A stretch of DNA of 64,000 nt from Bacteroidota bacterium (GCA_023428135.1 JAEYZG010000018.1:195643-259642); one strand, 5' to 3'. Positions 42,968 to 52,695 are shown, numbered from the stretch's first letter. Numbers and translations: made by a program. The notes: generated by a model from the letters alone, not told the origin.

Positions 42968-43776
42968 AAGTTTTCTACTTCATTCTTTTCATTTGTTTCT
43001 TTATGAATTCTTCTGCAATTGCTCAAAGAGATACAGTTGTTGTGTTTGATACGATCTATGAAGTGAAAGAGCCTGTGGTAATTACTCATGAATATATCAG
43101 CTCTTCCGGGAAACAATTAAACAGGCTAAGACTTAGCAAGCTATATGCCGCGGCAGGATACAGCTGGGATTCCTACAAAGACAAGAATATAGAAAGCGGC
43201 CATTCCAGAATTGCTTCAATTGGTGGAAGTATTTGGTTGTCTAAAATTTTCTTCGCTGAAATTGGATTTAATTATCAGGCAGGAAAAGCAAAATATCATA
43301 GTAATGTGAGTAATAGATACACCAAAGAATCTACTTATATAGAATATGATACTATAGGCAGTTATATTCATACTGTTGATGGGGTTTCTACTGAAGTTCC
43401 TATTGTTGATGAGTTTGTAAGAACAAGGACCGACACTTTAGTTTCCATTGGTCGTGTAATTTATAATAAACAGATCAGATCTATATGTATTCCGATTTCT
43501 TTTGGTTATATGTATTCAATGAATAGGTTTTATTGCAGTTTGCTTGCTCAGGTAGCTCCTTCATTTGTTTCTGTAAGTAATGATGGAGATGGTAACAAAA
43601 GTCGTGAGAAACAGCTTAGGTTAGGTGCTGGTACAGAGTTGGGATTAAAGCTGACCGGATCAGTTGCAATTGCTGCACGTTATATGTGGCAAAGTCAATT
43701 TCAAAATAAGGTATCAGATAAAGATCTTTCCGGTCAACAACATCAGGTTTTATTTTTATTAAATTATTTTTTCTAA
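42952..43776 (+). CDS. outer membrane beta-barrel protein
   Basis: A 274-residue protein with a signal peptide (about 1-24, FILFICFFMNSSAIAQ) and a C-terminal beta-barrel pattern: KLYAAAGYSWDSYKD, SIWLSKIFFAEIGFNYQ, ISFGYMYSMNRFYCSLLAQ, ARYMWQSQF and a C-terminal VLFLLNYFF with aromatic last residue as in outer membrane barrels. The early KEPVVITHEYISS region has no known motif. The start is a TTG at 42952, overlapping the preceding gene, since the only early ATG is inside the signal peptide. It forms the third gene of the ECF operon. Confidence 0.72.
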   Translation: MEKTLKVFYFILFICFFMNSSAIAQRDTVVVFDTIYEVKEPVVITHEYISSSGKQLNRLRLSKLYAAAGYSWDSYKDKNIESGHSRIASIGGSIWLSKIFFAEIGFNYQAGKAKYHSNVSNRYTKESTYIEYDTIGSYIHTVDGVSTEVPIVDEFVRTRTDTLVSIGRVIYNKQIRSICIPISFGYMYSMNRFYCSLLAQVAPSFVSVSNDGDGNKSREKQLRLGAGTELGLKLTGSVAIAARYMWQSQFQNKVSDKDLSGQQHQVLFLLNYFF

Positions 43777-43851
43777 AACTATAGAACGTTATTAAACTTT
43801 ATCGCCTTATCAATGAAAACGTTTTCAGTTTAACTTTTTAAACCTTATAAA

Positions 43852-46404
43852 ATGAAAAACATGAAAAAATTTATATTGACTTTGGTGTTCATTGTTAATA
43901 CACTTCTATGTTACAGTGGATCTATATATTTACTCGATCAAACAAATCACAGCGGTATCAGTGTGGAGGTGTGGAGATATGACGGCACACTGGTTGATAC
44001 TTCAACAACTAATACTTTTGGCTTTTTTACTTTCAGGTATTCAGAAACCGATAGGTATTATAAATTAATAGCAAAAAAATCAGGGTATGTATCTGTTGTG
44101 GTAGACTCTGTGCGTACATCTAACAGTTCCTGGCATTCTGCTGAAGGTCCTTTACGGACAATAGATTTTCTTTATTTAAGAGAACCGGTTATGCCTCCGA
44201 CAAGTGGCGTAGTTGTATTAAGAAATTATCTTAACGAAGACCTTACTGATACTTCTGTATTGTACCTTGTTGAAAACAATTGCAGAATAGCAAAAGATAT
44301 AAAAGTGAGTCCGGGGGTGAAGCTTTGCTTCGCCCCAGATGCATCATTTTATATAGAGAATAAATTCAAATTGCTATTTAATGGAACCAACACTGATTCA
44401 ATTAAATTTTTGTCTTATCCACTCTATAGTGCAAATGGGGAAAGCAAAGTGAAGCTTTCAGGAAACTCATCCGTTGAGTTTTTATATTGCAGTTTCAATA
44501 AATTTATTAATGTGCAATTAATGTCTCAGGAAGCCAGAGCTTCTTTTAAGAATAATAAAATTCAAGGTATAGATATTTTTTGTGATGGCAAATCTGAACT
44601 AAGTAATAATCAAATAGGTAATTTAAAGATCAATCAGTCCAGGGATTATGGTTATGATTTTATTACACCGGATATTAAAATTGAAAACAACAGAATTGAA
44701 TCATTGTCTTCCAGACTGATTAAAGGGGCGACCCTAATTATGGGTAATAATATTTCAGGGTACATTAACATTGATACTGTTCTTTACAGATTAAGAGTTG
44801 AAGATAATATTTTAAATGATTGTGTATTTGGTTTTATAGATGGCATTGATTTTACTTGTAACAGGGTACATGGTTCATTTAATTTGTTTAGTACTTCAAG
44901 GATAAGCGATATGTTAAACGATGTTTTTATTTCTGCTAATGCTTTTGTAGCAAAGGCAGGAACATCTAATGGTGATATCATTATTCAAAATGATCTGGCT
45001 GGTATTGAGATTAAAAATAATTTTTTCTCTCTTAAACGTGGCAGATTAAAAATAAGACCTGGAGATTATCAATGGTCGGCTACAAGAGGTGCATTATTTG
45101 AAAGCAATACTGTTATAGGAGATGTCGTGTTTCTGAATGACGAATCAAATATATCTCGAAATATTGCTGTATTCAGGAATGTGTTCGGAGGTGATGTTAT
45201 GACAGGAGAATTGTTTCTTGAGCACAATGATAATCTTTATAAGAGAGATGTCTTGTGTTTTTGCAATGCATCTGCTGAATTTACCAATGTTTTGGGTTAT
45301 AAAACTGATAGTTATAATAATATTTATAGTGAATCCATTTCTTTTATCAATGATACTCTACCTTTTTTGAAGGAGTCTGTTGAAGGGTATGAACGACGTC
45401 TTGGTGTAAAGTTGGAAAGCTCTTGTTTAAATAAGTATTATAAGAATGCTATGATTTTTTATGATAATCATAGTATCTCCGGAAAAATTTCTTCCGAATC
45501 GTCAGACTTTACTCTAGCCTATGTAGCCGCTATCAATAAAAAGGACGGAAAGACTTCAATCCAAAAAACAAACAGTGATGGAACATATTATATTAAGGGA
45601 TTAAAGAAAGGAGAGTATTTACTTTATGCAATACCTCGTGACACTGGATACTTTGTAAATGATAAGTATGTGACGACAACCATTCAAAATGATTATTTTC
45701 CAACATATTTTTTAAATAAGTTGGATTCCAAAATGGCCAATAAACTAATTTTAACTGGAGAGATCACAGAAGCCAATATATCTCTGATCAAAAACACACA
45801 AAGCAATAATACAAATGATGTTGTCATAGGAACGATCTTATATAAAGACACGACATTCAGTGATGCTGGTACAGATTGGATGGGCTCTTCAATAGGTGAT
45901 CCTTTCTTTTCTCCTGATACCAAACGCTATGCTTGTCAGAACCTTATACTTTATGCAGTAGATGAAAGCGGTATGATTGTTGACTGGGCTAAAACAAATA
46001 GTGGTGGAGGGTTTATGTTTGCAAATCTTCCTGCCGGGAAATTTAAAATAAGAGCACAACGATTTGAATTTCATCTTGAAAACGAAGAGTCTTTTATTGT
46101 AGAGCCTGGTATAACTAAAGTTGTAGGTTATCTTGTAAAGGATGATGTTAATCCAGCTACATCTATTTTTACAGTAACAAATGTCAGAACAAATGATGTT
46201 GTCCCAAATCCTTTTCAGGAGAGGTTTATTTTGAGTGGTATGGTTAATGATGAAGAGATTAATGTTTATGATGTGATGGGTAAGCTTATGTACAATCAGA
46301 TAACAAATGGTGAGGAATCCCTTTTAATTGATGGTTCTTCATGGCCTGCTGGTATGTATATATTGAAATCCGGAGATAAAATAAATAAAATAATAAAAGA
46401 ATAA
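43852..46404 (+). CDS. T9SS-secreted beta-helix protein with carboxypeptidase-regulatory-like domains
   Basis: An 850-residue protein. Signal peptide (1-22), a carboxypeptidase-regulatory-like domain (~ 24-100; GSIYLLDQTNHSGISVEVW, TNTFGFFTF), then a long right-handed beta-helix-like region (~ 130-540) with repeated short strands such as NNKIQGIDIF, NNQIGNLKI and NNRIESLSS. Two further regulatory-like beta domains follow (~ 550-620 and ~ 665-770), and a type A sorting domain ends it (VVPNPFQERFILSGM...WPAGMYILKS). The beta helix suggests polysaccharide or surface binding; no catalytic residues are identified. It follows the ECF operon by 75 bp and may be its target. Confidence 0.8.
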   Translation: MKNMKKFILTLVFIVNTLLCYSGSIYLLDQTNHSGISVEVWRYDGTLVDTSTTNTFGFFTFRYSETDRYYKLIAKKSGYVSVVVDSVRTSNSSWHSAEGPLRTIDFLYLREPVMPPTSGVVVLRNYLNEDLTDTSVLYLVENNCRIAKDIKVSPGVKLCFAPDASFYIENKFKLLFNGTNTDSIKFLSYPLYSANGESKVKLSGNSSVEFLYCSFNKFINVQLMSQEARASFKNNKIQGIDIFCDGKSELSNNQIGNLKINQSRDYGYDFITPDIKIENNRIESLSSRLIKGATLIMGNNISGYINIDTVLYRLRVEDNILNDCVFGFIDGIDFTCNRVHGSFNLFSTSRISDMLNDVFISANAFVAKAGTSNGDIIIQNDLAGIEIKNNFFSLKRGRLKIRPGDYQWSATRGALFESNTVIGDVVFLNDESNISRNIAVFRNVFGGDVMTGELFLEHNDNLYKRDVLCFCNASAEFTNVLGYKTDSYNNIYSESISFINDTLPFLKESVEGYERRLGVKLESSCLNKYYKNAMIFYDNHSISGKISSESSDFTLAYVAAINKKDGKTSIQKTNSDGTYYIKGLKKGEYLLYAIPRDTGYFVNDKYVTTTIQNDYFPTYFLNKLDSKMANKLILTGEITEANISLIKNTQSNNTNDVVIGTILYKDTTFSDAGTDWMGSSIGDPFFSPDTKRYACQNLILYAVDESGMIVDWAKTNSGGGFMFANLPAGKFKIRAQRFEFHLENEESFIVEPGITKVVGYLVKDDVNPATSIFTVTNVRTNDVVPNPFQERFILSGMVNDEEINVYDVMGKLMYNQITNGEESLLIDGSSWPAGMYILKSGDKINKIIKE

Positions 46405-46436
46405 TATTTCGTGAATAAGGTGTCGAGCACAAATGA

Positions 46437-46475
46437 AAAGAGGCTGGTTCAATTAAGAACCAGCCTCTTTCAACT
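46437..46475. terminator. bidirectional terminator between convergent genes
   Basis: AAAGAGGCTGGTTC (46437-46450) and GAACCAGCCTCTTT (46457-46470) form a perfect 14-bp stem with a 6-nt loop. A T-rich tract follows on the plus strand; the A-rich side (AAATGAAAAG) gives a T-rich tract for the minus strand. Confidence 0.82.
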
Positions 46476-46487
46476 TTTTATATTAAA

Positions 46488-48827
46488 CTATTCTCCGCTC
46501 TTTTCCTGAGCCTCTCTGTTATTCTGAGGATAGTTAATTGTGATGCTGTTTAGTTTTCCTGTAAATTTGAACGGAGATTTATATTTATCCGCTACAGGTG
46601 TTAGCTGATCTCTTCCGACATCAAGACCTTCATCATAAGCAAAGATATAAGCATGAGCAGGAGTGATGTCCTTTTCTGCTACTTTCTGATTATTGATATA
46701 CAGGATTTCTTTACCTGCCGATTCTCCCGGGCTTTTTGGTTTTGTATAATTGAAATCAAACCGTAAAGAAACCTTTCCTGTTGGTATAGGTCTGTCTGAG
46801 ACCAGGTAAGTTATATTAGAGTTGTGATTATGAGCCACCTGAAGTTTTCCATCTTTAATAAAAAAACTAAAACCTCCAAACCTGCTTCCCACAGCAAGTA
46901 AAGCTCCTTCATTGGTATTTCCTGTAATCTCTACATCGGCAGTAATACTGAACGGTCTTGATGTCAATGAAGGTCCTGAAGCTCCGAAAATCTGAGCCAC
47001 TCCCGGATACAGAACAACTTTAGATTGTCCTTCATAGGCGCTTTGTCCTGCACCAAAGCTACCGGATAAACCATCCTTTAAAGGATACACGTTGTATTTC
47101 CTTGCTTCTGCGTCGAATATATCCTGAAGCTCCTTAAGTTTTTCAGGATTTTTGACAGCAAGATCAAAACGTTCGTTATAGTCTTCGTTCAGGTTGTAAA
47201 GCTCCCATTTATCCTTATCAAAAGGAGTTCCGGCTTTATGTATAGTTCCTGCTTTCCATCCGTCTTTGTATATGGATCTGGTACCTGATATTTCATAATA
47301 CTGAACCGTATGTCTGCTCGGTGCATTAGGATTGCTTACAGTATAGCCCAGACTGATACCTTCAACAGGTTCCTGTACATATCCATTAATAACCGATGGC
47401 ACTTTAGCTCCCGCAAGTTCAACTGTTGTTGGCCATATGCTGTTCACATGCGTGTACTGATCCCGTATTCCACCTTTTTTTTTAATGCCATTAGGGTAAA
47501 AGATGATCAAGGGGTTTCTGGTTCCTCCTTCAGAATTCGCATCCTGCTTCCAATATCTGAATGGGGTATTGGTTGCCTGAGCCCATCCTAAAGGATAATT
47601 AGGACTTGAATACTCCGTACCGATTTTATCATAACTCTTTAAAAGATTCTTGATTCTTTCATCATACTTCGGACCACTATTATCTTTAATGCCTTCAAAA
47701 TACTCACCAAGGCCATTTATAACACCACCGAAGGTTCCTTCTTTGCTTGCACCGTTATCACCTACAACAAGGACAATCAAAGTATTATCCAATTGGTCTA
47801 GCTTTTTCAGATGTTGCACAATTCTTCCGATTTCGTAATCAGTCTGAGAAATAAAGCCTGCATATACTTCGAAAAATCTCGTGAATAACTTTTTCTCATC
47901 AGTTGATAGGGTATTCCATTCTTTTATACCGGGATTATGTAGAGGCAATACCACATTCTGAGGAACAATACCTAATTTCTTTTGATTAGCTAGCACCTGC
48001 TCACGATAGTAGTCCCAGCCCTGATCAAACTTACCTTTGTATTTATCTATCCAGGCCTTTTCTACCTGATGCGGAGCATGTCCGGCACCTGTTGCAAAAT
48101 ATAGGAAGAATGGCTTATCAGGTGATGTAGATTTCTGATCGGTAATGTATTTGATTGCTTTATCAGCAAGTAAAGTATTAAGATGAGTTCCATTGTCGGT
48201 TTCAACCGGAGTAGTTCCTTCTACAAGCTGAGGATGGAATTGGTCCGTCTCTCCATAAAGGAAACCATAGTATTTATCAAATCCTCTGCCTGTGGGCCAA
48301 CGGTTAAACGGGCCCGCCTGAGTGGCTTCATTGACAGGTGTAATATGCCATTTACCAAGTGCATAGGTATTATAACCGTTCTCACGTAAAACTTCTGCAA
48401 TGGTAGCTTTTTCAAAGGGGATTCTTGCATCATAACCGGGATAGTTAATAGCTGTTTCCGGAAATAGGCCCATGTGTGCAGAGTGGTGATTGCGTCCTGT
48501 AATCAGAGTTGCACGGGTAGGAGAGCAGATAGCGGTGGTGTGAAAGTTTGTATATTTAAGACCGTTGTTGGCAAGACTGTCAAATGTTGGTGTTTGGATT
48601 AGTCCTCCGAATGATGAGATGGCTCCGAAACCAACATCATCCAGTAATATCCAGACAACATTTGGTGCGCCTTTGGCAGATTTCACTACAGGTTCAGCTT
48701 TATAAGGCTGAGATTCCGGAAGTGTTTTACCTATCTTGCCATTCCAATGCTGTGTGGGATCGTATTGTGCATGCAATCCTTGTGAAAAAAGCCCAAGCAA
48801 GGCTGAAAAGAATATAGATTTATTCAT
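46488..48827 (-). CDS. arylsulfatase with C-terminal LamG-like domain
   Basis: A 779-residue exported sulfatase (signal peptide 1-20, SALLGLFSQGLHA). The alkaline-phosphatase-fold core (50-600) shows metal ligands in LLDDVGFG (Asp63, Asp64), the formylglycine site CSPTRATLITGRN (Cys101 with Arg105), LGKWHITP and VVGDNGASKEG. The Cys-type site must be oxidised to formylglycine by a maturase not present in the window. The C-terminal ~ 180 residues are a beta-sandwich (GALLAVGSRFGGFSF, SLRFDFNYTKPK). Such long arylsulfatases hydrolyse sulfate esters; substrate unknown. There is no T9SS sorting domain, so it is probably periplasmic. Single gene with a shared terminator. Confidence 0.92.
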   Translation of the reverse strand: MNKSIFFSALLGLFSQGLHAQYDPTQHWNGKIGKTLPESQPYKAEPVVKSAKGAPNVVWILLDDVGFGAISSFGGLIQTPTFDSLANNGLKYTNFHTTAICSPTRATLITGRNHHSAHMGLFPETAINYPGYDARIPFEKATIAEVLRENGYNTYALGKWHITPVNEATQAGPFNRWPTGRGFDKYYGFLYGETDQFHPQLVEGTTPVETDNGTHLNTLLADKAIKYITDQKSTSPDKPFFLYFATGAGHAPHQVEKAWIDKYKGKFDQGWDYYREQVLANQKKLGIVPQNVVLPLHNPGIKEWNTLSTDEKKLFTRFFEVYAGFISQTDYEIGRIVQHLKKLDQLDNTLIVLVVGDNGASKEGTFGGVINGLGEYFEGIKDNSGPKYDERIKNLLKSYDKIGTEYSSPNYPLGWAQATNTPFRYWKQDANSEGGTRNPLIIFYPNGIKKKGGIRDQYTHVNSIWPTTVELAGAKVPSVINGYVQEPVEGISLGYTVSNPNAPSRHTVQYYEISGTRSIYKDGWKAGTIHKAGTPFDKDKWELYNLNEDYNERFDLAVKNPEKLKELQDIFDAEARKYNVYPLKDGLSGSFGAGQSAYEGQSKVVLYPGVAQIFGASGPSLTSRPFSITADVEITGNTNEGALLAVGSRFGGFSFFIKDGKLQVAHNHNSNITYLVSDRPIPTGKVSLRFDFNYTKPKSPGESAGKEILYINNQKVAEKDITPAHAYIFAYDEGLDVGRDQLTPVADKYKSPFKFTGKLNSITINYPQNNREAQEKSGE

Positions 48828-49130
48828 TAATGTAAAATTGTTTTTAAAGGGTTAATAAAACTGGTAAAAGAAAATCTGATTCACTTTGGTGGTTGGAAAG
48901 TGAGGAGTATTATGCAATTCTCATTCAGCAAGCAGGTGGTTGACTGCTGGTTAGAATAAAATTTTTAATTGGTGGCAAACAAAAATAGATCGTATTCAAC
49001 TATTTACAAATATTCATCAAAAGAAATCGGGCAGCGTATCACTAATTGTATAACGAAGTATATCCTATAAATTTGGTTCTGCGTTTTTTTATAAATTCCG
49101 GATTGATTAACTTCAATAAATTGATTTTGT
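48828..49130. other. divergent intergenic region, no recognised features
   Basis: AT-rich gap between the minus-strand arylsulfatase and plus-strand serine hydrolase genes. No palindrome, repeat or exact TANNTTTG box was found. Confidence 0.5.
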
Positions 49131-50144
49131 ATGAAACAGCTTTTAATAATTCTTCTTTCAGTCTTTACGATCTCCTGCCAAAGTCAGAATAAATTAAAGC
49201 TTGAAGAACTGGAGACTATTCCAGGGTTGTATTCAACCGTTGTTCTTCAGAATGATACGGTAGCATTCAGAAAATTTTATAACGGAAAGGATGACGATAC
49301 CTATTTTCATATTCATTCCGAAACGAAAAGCATCATGGCCTTGCTTATAGGTATTGCTATTGATAAGGGTTATGTAAAAAGTGTAGACCAGTTTATATCA
49401 GATTTTTATCCTGTAATTCTGGACGATACCTCTAAACTGAAAAAGCAAATAACGATCAGGCATCTTCTTAATCAGACCTCCGGACTTGCGGCTATTGAAT
49501 GGCCTAACTCAATGTGTGACCAATGGCTCAATAGTCCGAATCCATCATTGTTTCTATTGTCATTGCCGATGGATGCTGTTCCTGGAAGCAAATATTCTTA
49601 CAGTACGCCTGCTTCACACTTGCTTTCCGGGATTATTACAAAGGCCAGCGGTATGGAAACTGCTGACTTTGCTGATAAATATTTACTCAATCCTTTAGGG
49701 ATTACAGATCATAAATGGGTTAAACTGCGTGATGGTTTTTATGATGGAGGAGGAACTGCTGTTCAGTTCAAGACTGATGACATGCTTAAGGTCGCCAGGC
49801 TTATCCTGAATAAAGGAACGCACAAAGGTAAGGTTTTGATCTCACAGAAGTATTTAGAGCAGCTTTTTCCAAAAGAAAAAAAAATACAACCTTCATGGGG
49901 ACTGAAAAACTCCTATTATAATTTTTGCTGGTACACAGCAGACTATGAGGGATATGAAGTCCGATATGCAATTGGTTACGGAGGGCAGTTTATCTTTATT
50001 ATACCGGCTTTAAATACCGCTATAGCAGTGAATCATGATACGAGGGTATCTAACCCCAACAGACAATCAGATGTATTTCTGGAGAAAAGTTTTCCGGTGA
50101 TATTTAAGAAAGTGCTGGAGGCTGCAGGAGGAAGGGAAAAGTGA
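49131..50144 (+). CDS. beta-lactamase-fold serine hydrolase lipoprotein
   Basis: A 337-residue protein of the class C beta-lactamase/esterase-like serine hydrolase family. Lipoprotein signal 1-16 (MKQLLIILLSVFTISC, Cys16). The catalytic SxxK is Ser63-Glu-Thr-Lys66 in IHSETKS; the tyrosine motif is in KYSYSTPASHLLSGI; the later GYGGQFIFII corresponds to the KTG/HTG region. ITIRHLLNQTSGL is a family signature. These enzymes act on ester or D-amino-acid peptide bonds, often at the cell surface; a real beta-lactamase role is not implied. A second lipoprotein follows 27 bp later. Confidence 0.88.
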   Translation: MKQLLIILLSVFTISCQSQNKLKLEELETIPGLYSTVVLQNDTVAFRKFYNGKDDDTYFHIHSETKSIMALLIGIAIDKGYVKSVDQFISDFYPVILDDTSKLKKQITIRHLLNQTSGLAAIEWPNSMCDQWLNSPNPSLFLLSLPMDAVPGSKYSYSTPASHLLSGIITKASGMETADFADKYLLNPLGITDHKWVKLRDGFYDGGGTAVQFKTDDMLKVARLILNKGTHKGKVLISQKYLEQLFPKEKKIQPSWGLKNSYYNFCWYTADYEGYEVRYAIGYGGQFIFIIPALNTAIAVNHDTRVSNPNRQSDVFLEKSFPVIFKKVLEAAGGREK

Positions 50145-50171
50145 AGGGAAATTGGTTATTTTAAGCGAATC

Positions 50172-51023
50172 ATGTTGAAGAGAATTATAGGTTGTTTGTT
50201 GTTTATAATAATAGCTGGTTGTTCTGCAAAGAAGGACAAAGTTCTAAAGCCTGATCAAAGAAGTTTTTTGCTTGTAAATCTTAATCAGGAATTTCCTGTA
50301 ATTAATTTTTCTTTAACTTTTCGTAATAATGATACTCTAGGGCTAAGATGTATCAAGTGTGAACATTATCCTTTTAGAAAGAAAATTAAAGATATTTCTT
50401 CGGAAATAAAAAGAATCTATATTAACTCAATATATGTGAGAGGGGAGAATAAAAATATCACCTTTCGATCCTTAGGAATGGGTGCTTCATATTCTTTCGA
50501 TTATGATAGTGATTGTAGAAGGCTGAGAGGAAATATTGCCTCCTGTGGAGATTGGAATATTTCTTACAATTATAAGGGTAGTTCTGATAAAATTTACCAA
50601 TACTCAATTGTTGATGATACTAAACCGGATACAACAATATTCTATCTTGATTCACTTGGAAGAGTTGCTGCGGCAGAAGGACAAGAGTATGGAGATTTAT
50701 ACAAAAGCTTCTTTACCAAAAAAGTGTTTTATTCAGGATCGGGTTCTATACCTGATTCCATTATCAGCTATTTCAAAAGAGGAAAGAAAATAAGCGAAAA
50801 AAGAAAGGAGATCTTTTATTTTACTGATAATAAGGTTGACTCAATGAGGTTAGAGTCGGAGAATTATTTATATTTATCGGGCCTGATAGCATTTGTTAAT
50901 CGTTTCGATGACCAGGAAATGTTAGTGAGCAGATCAATCTTGTGGTCTGCGGGACGATCGGAAACATTTGCAGTTGAGAAAATCTCTAGAAATAACGGAG
51001 ATACAATCGGGGTATATTATTGA
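50172..51023 (+). CDS. hypothetical lipoprotein
   Basis: A 283-residue protein with a lipoprotein signal (MLKRIIGCLLFIIIAGC; Cys17). The mature part has repeated Tyr-rich beta segments (SYNYKGSSDKIYQYSI, YLDSLGRVAAAEGQEYGD, FYSGSGSIPDSIISYFK) as in exported proteins with YD-like strands. A CIKCEHYPF motif (~ 56-64) adds a Cys pair. Not recognised. It is 27 bp downstream of the serine hydrolase and may be cotranscribed. A reading frame that starts at its stop codon looks like a C-terminal continuation, so the protein may have lost its end by frameshift. Confidence 0.65.
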   Translation: MLKRIIGCLLFIIIAGCSAKKDKVLKPDQRSFLLVNLNQEFPVINFSLTFRNNDTLGLRCIKCEHYPFRKKIKDISSEIKRIYINSIYVRGENKNITFRSLGMGASYSFDYDSDCRRLRGNIASCGDWNISYNYKGSSDKIYQYSIVDDTKPDTTIFYLDSLGRVAAAEGQEYGDLYKSFFTKKVFYSGSGSIPDSIISYFKRGKKISEKRKEIFYFTDNKVDSMRLESENYLYLSGLIAFVNRFDDQEMLVSRSILWSAGRSETFAVEKISRNNGDTIGVYY

Positions 51024-51178
51024 AGATTGATTACTCTTCCAAACTTGAGCCATTAGTAACTAATTCTTATACATATTCTAATTATACACTTGAAGGAGAA
51101 AATGAAGTAGTAAAAGGACAATGGATTTTTATTATAAGTAAAGTGATAAGGAACTTTATCGAAAGAGTTTTATCCTAA
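51020..51178 (+). pseudogene. possible frameshifted C-terminal part of the preceding lipoprotein
   Basis: From a TTG at the previous gene's stop, 52 codons read KIDYSSKLEPLVTNSYTYS and go on to IRNFIERVLS. Tyr-rich composition is like the preceding protein, and there is no ATG or separate leader. It may be the displaced C-terminus after a frameshift, or a chance frame. Low support. Confidence 0.3.
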
Positions 51179-51237
51179 TATAATAAAAGTAAAAATAATT
51201 CGCTATAAGTTAATTTACTAAGATAAAACACGATAAT

Positions 51238-51549
51238 ATGGAATTAAATATCGGTGGGGTAATAATAAGTAATAAGATATTTCAAGAAAGGGAGAGTCCA
51301 GCTTGGATGTATAGAGAAATACCTTTAGAAGATGGTGACAGTGGATGGAGAATATTTTCAGGTAATGAATCAGATGAATATTTAAAAGATCCATCAAGTT
51401 TCAAGGTCGTTTCATCAGATTTTATCATATCAATAGATGATGATATTAAAGTTAACTTATTAGCTCCTGTTGGATCTTCATTTGAAAGGAATTTATCAAA
51501 CATGAAATGGGCTCCAGTTAAAATTGCTGGAGAAGATTATGAACCCTAA
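51238..51549 (+). CDS. DUF2185 (Imm33-like) protein
   Basis: A 103-residue soluble protein with the DUF2185 pattern: LNIGGVIISNKIF (residues 3-15), WMYREIPLEDGDSGWRIFSG (24-43), DEYLKDPSSF (47-56), and FERNLSNMKW near the end. Proteins with this domain occur as immunity-type genes in polymorphic toxin loci as well as alone. No toxin or secretion gene is beside it. It lies between a lipoprotein gene and the manganese catalase with a terminator after it. Confidence 0.8.
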   Translation: MELNIGGVIISNKIFQERESPAWMYREIPLEDGDSGWRIFSGNESDEYLKDPSSFKVVSSDFIISIDDDIKVNLLAPVGSSFERNLSNMKWAPVKIAGEDYEP

Positions 51550-51641
51550 CGGTCCTCTTTTGAAGGTTGAAGTCAAACAGACATCAAACTGGTAAGAAGA
51601 TGAGAAATCAAACCTATCCTAGTTCACCTTAAAGAAAAAAT

Positions 51642-51675
51642 AAAGACCCGAAGGTTAGGTTCTTCGGGCCTTTTT
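51642..51675. terminator. terminator between convergent genes
   Basis: AAAGACCCGAAG (51642-51653) pairs with CTTCGGG-CCTTT (51662 onwards), followed by T5. It separates the DUF2185 gene and the manganese catalase gene and may serve both. Confidence 0.8.
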
Positions 51676-51702
51676 GATTAGAAACATTAAACTCATTTTT
51701 TC

Positions 51703-52605
51703 CTAAACCGGTACCCCCATTTTCTTAGCAATATCTTTAAATAAATCCTCGTCTATACCATCCGCGCCTGGTGCACTTAGTTGAGGTTCTTCCTCCAGAT
51801 CCGGAACTGGCCCGCCTTCCGGTGCTCCAAATACTACTTCTAATGGTTTTCCATCTTCAGGATGTGGACCGTTAAAAATCACTCCGGCTTTTTGATAGTC
51901 GTCCTTACTAAAGGTATATAACTTTAAATGCAGGTTATTTTTCTCAAACTTAACAGCTTCCGGAAATGCCTTATTGCTAAGCTCCGGAACGGGAACAAGC
52001 TTGGTCACTTCTACACCTGTTAAATATTCTAATGCCCTGGCATATGCTACAACATGCACACCACCGCGTACGAGCAGATAACCTACCATTTCCCTGGCTG
52101 TCGGATCACTTACCATTTCATAAGCCCTCATTTTATTGGCCCTTGCTCCACACTCAAGGAAAAAATTGTGTAGCAAATCAAGTTTCAGGTTACCACTGCT
52201 GAATACATTCGATCCTGACCAGAAATCGCCCATAGAATCCATTGGCAAAGCTGTCTGTCCGCTGGCAATAAAATGTCTAGTATTTCTTGAATTAGTTCCG
52301 ACCTGCAGGGGAGCAATTACCGGATCTAAGCCTCGTTTGGTGGTTCCGGTAAGCAATAAGTTAATGGCATAGGAAACTACTTCAATATGTCCATATTCTT
52401 CTCCGGCTATGCTGCATATAAGATCGTAAAACGGTCTCAGCCTTTTTCTGCCACGGAAATTAAAAGATTGGTAGGTGTAATTCATGAGAGTAGACATCTC
52501 TCCAAATTTTCCTCCCAGAAGCTCTTGTATTGCAGCAGCATCGTTGGGAGAAGGATTATTGGGAGTAGGCAACTCGATCGGAAGTCTGTCCATTTTTAGG
52601 ATCAT
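51703..52605 (-). CDS. manganese (di-manganese) catalase
   Basis: A 300-residue four-helix-bundle catalase of the manganese family. Metal ligands fall at the expected places: Glu36 (GKFGEMSTLMNY), Glu70 and His73 (AGEEYGHIE), Glu151 (FLECGARANKMR) and His184 (RGGVHVVAYA). Spacing agrees with the well-known Lactobacillus enzyme. It converts hydrogen peroxide to water and oxygen in the cytoplasm. No signal peptide. The C-terminal tail is acidic and Pro-rich (APEGGPVPDLEEEP). It is preceded by a terminator-separated unrelated gene and stands alone. Confidence 0.93.
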   Translation of the reverse strand: MILKMDRLPIELPTPNNPSPNDAAAIQELLGGKFGEMSTLMNYTYQSFNFRGRKRLRPFYDLICSIAGEEYGHIEVVSYAINLLLTGTTKRGLDPVIAPLQVGTNSRNTRHFIASGQTALPMDSMGDFWSGSNVFSSGNLKLDLLHNFFLECGARANKMRAYEMVSDPTAREMVGYLLVRGGVHVVAYARALEYLTGVEVTKLVPVPELSNKAFPEAVKFEKNNLHLKLYTFSKDDYQKAGVIFNGPHPEDGKPLEVVFGAPEGGPVPDLEEEPQLSAPGADGIDEDLFKDIAKKMGVPV

Positions 52606-52695
52606 AATTCATAGGGGTTAAGTGAAACATCAAAAGTAAACCGGAAGTCTACGTTTAGGTTTAAATGGAAAAAGTAAGGGTAAGGGGGGATGGTT

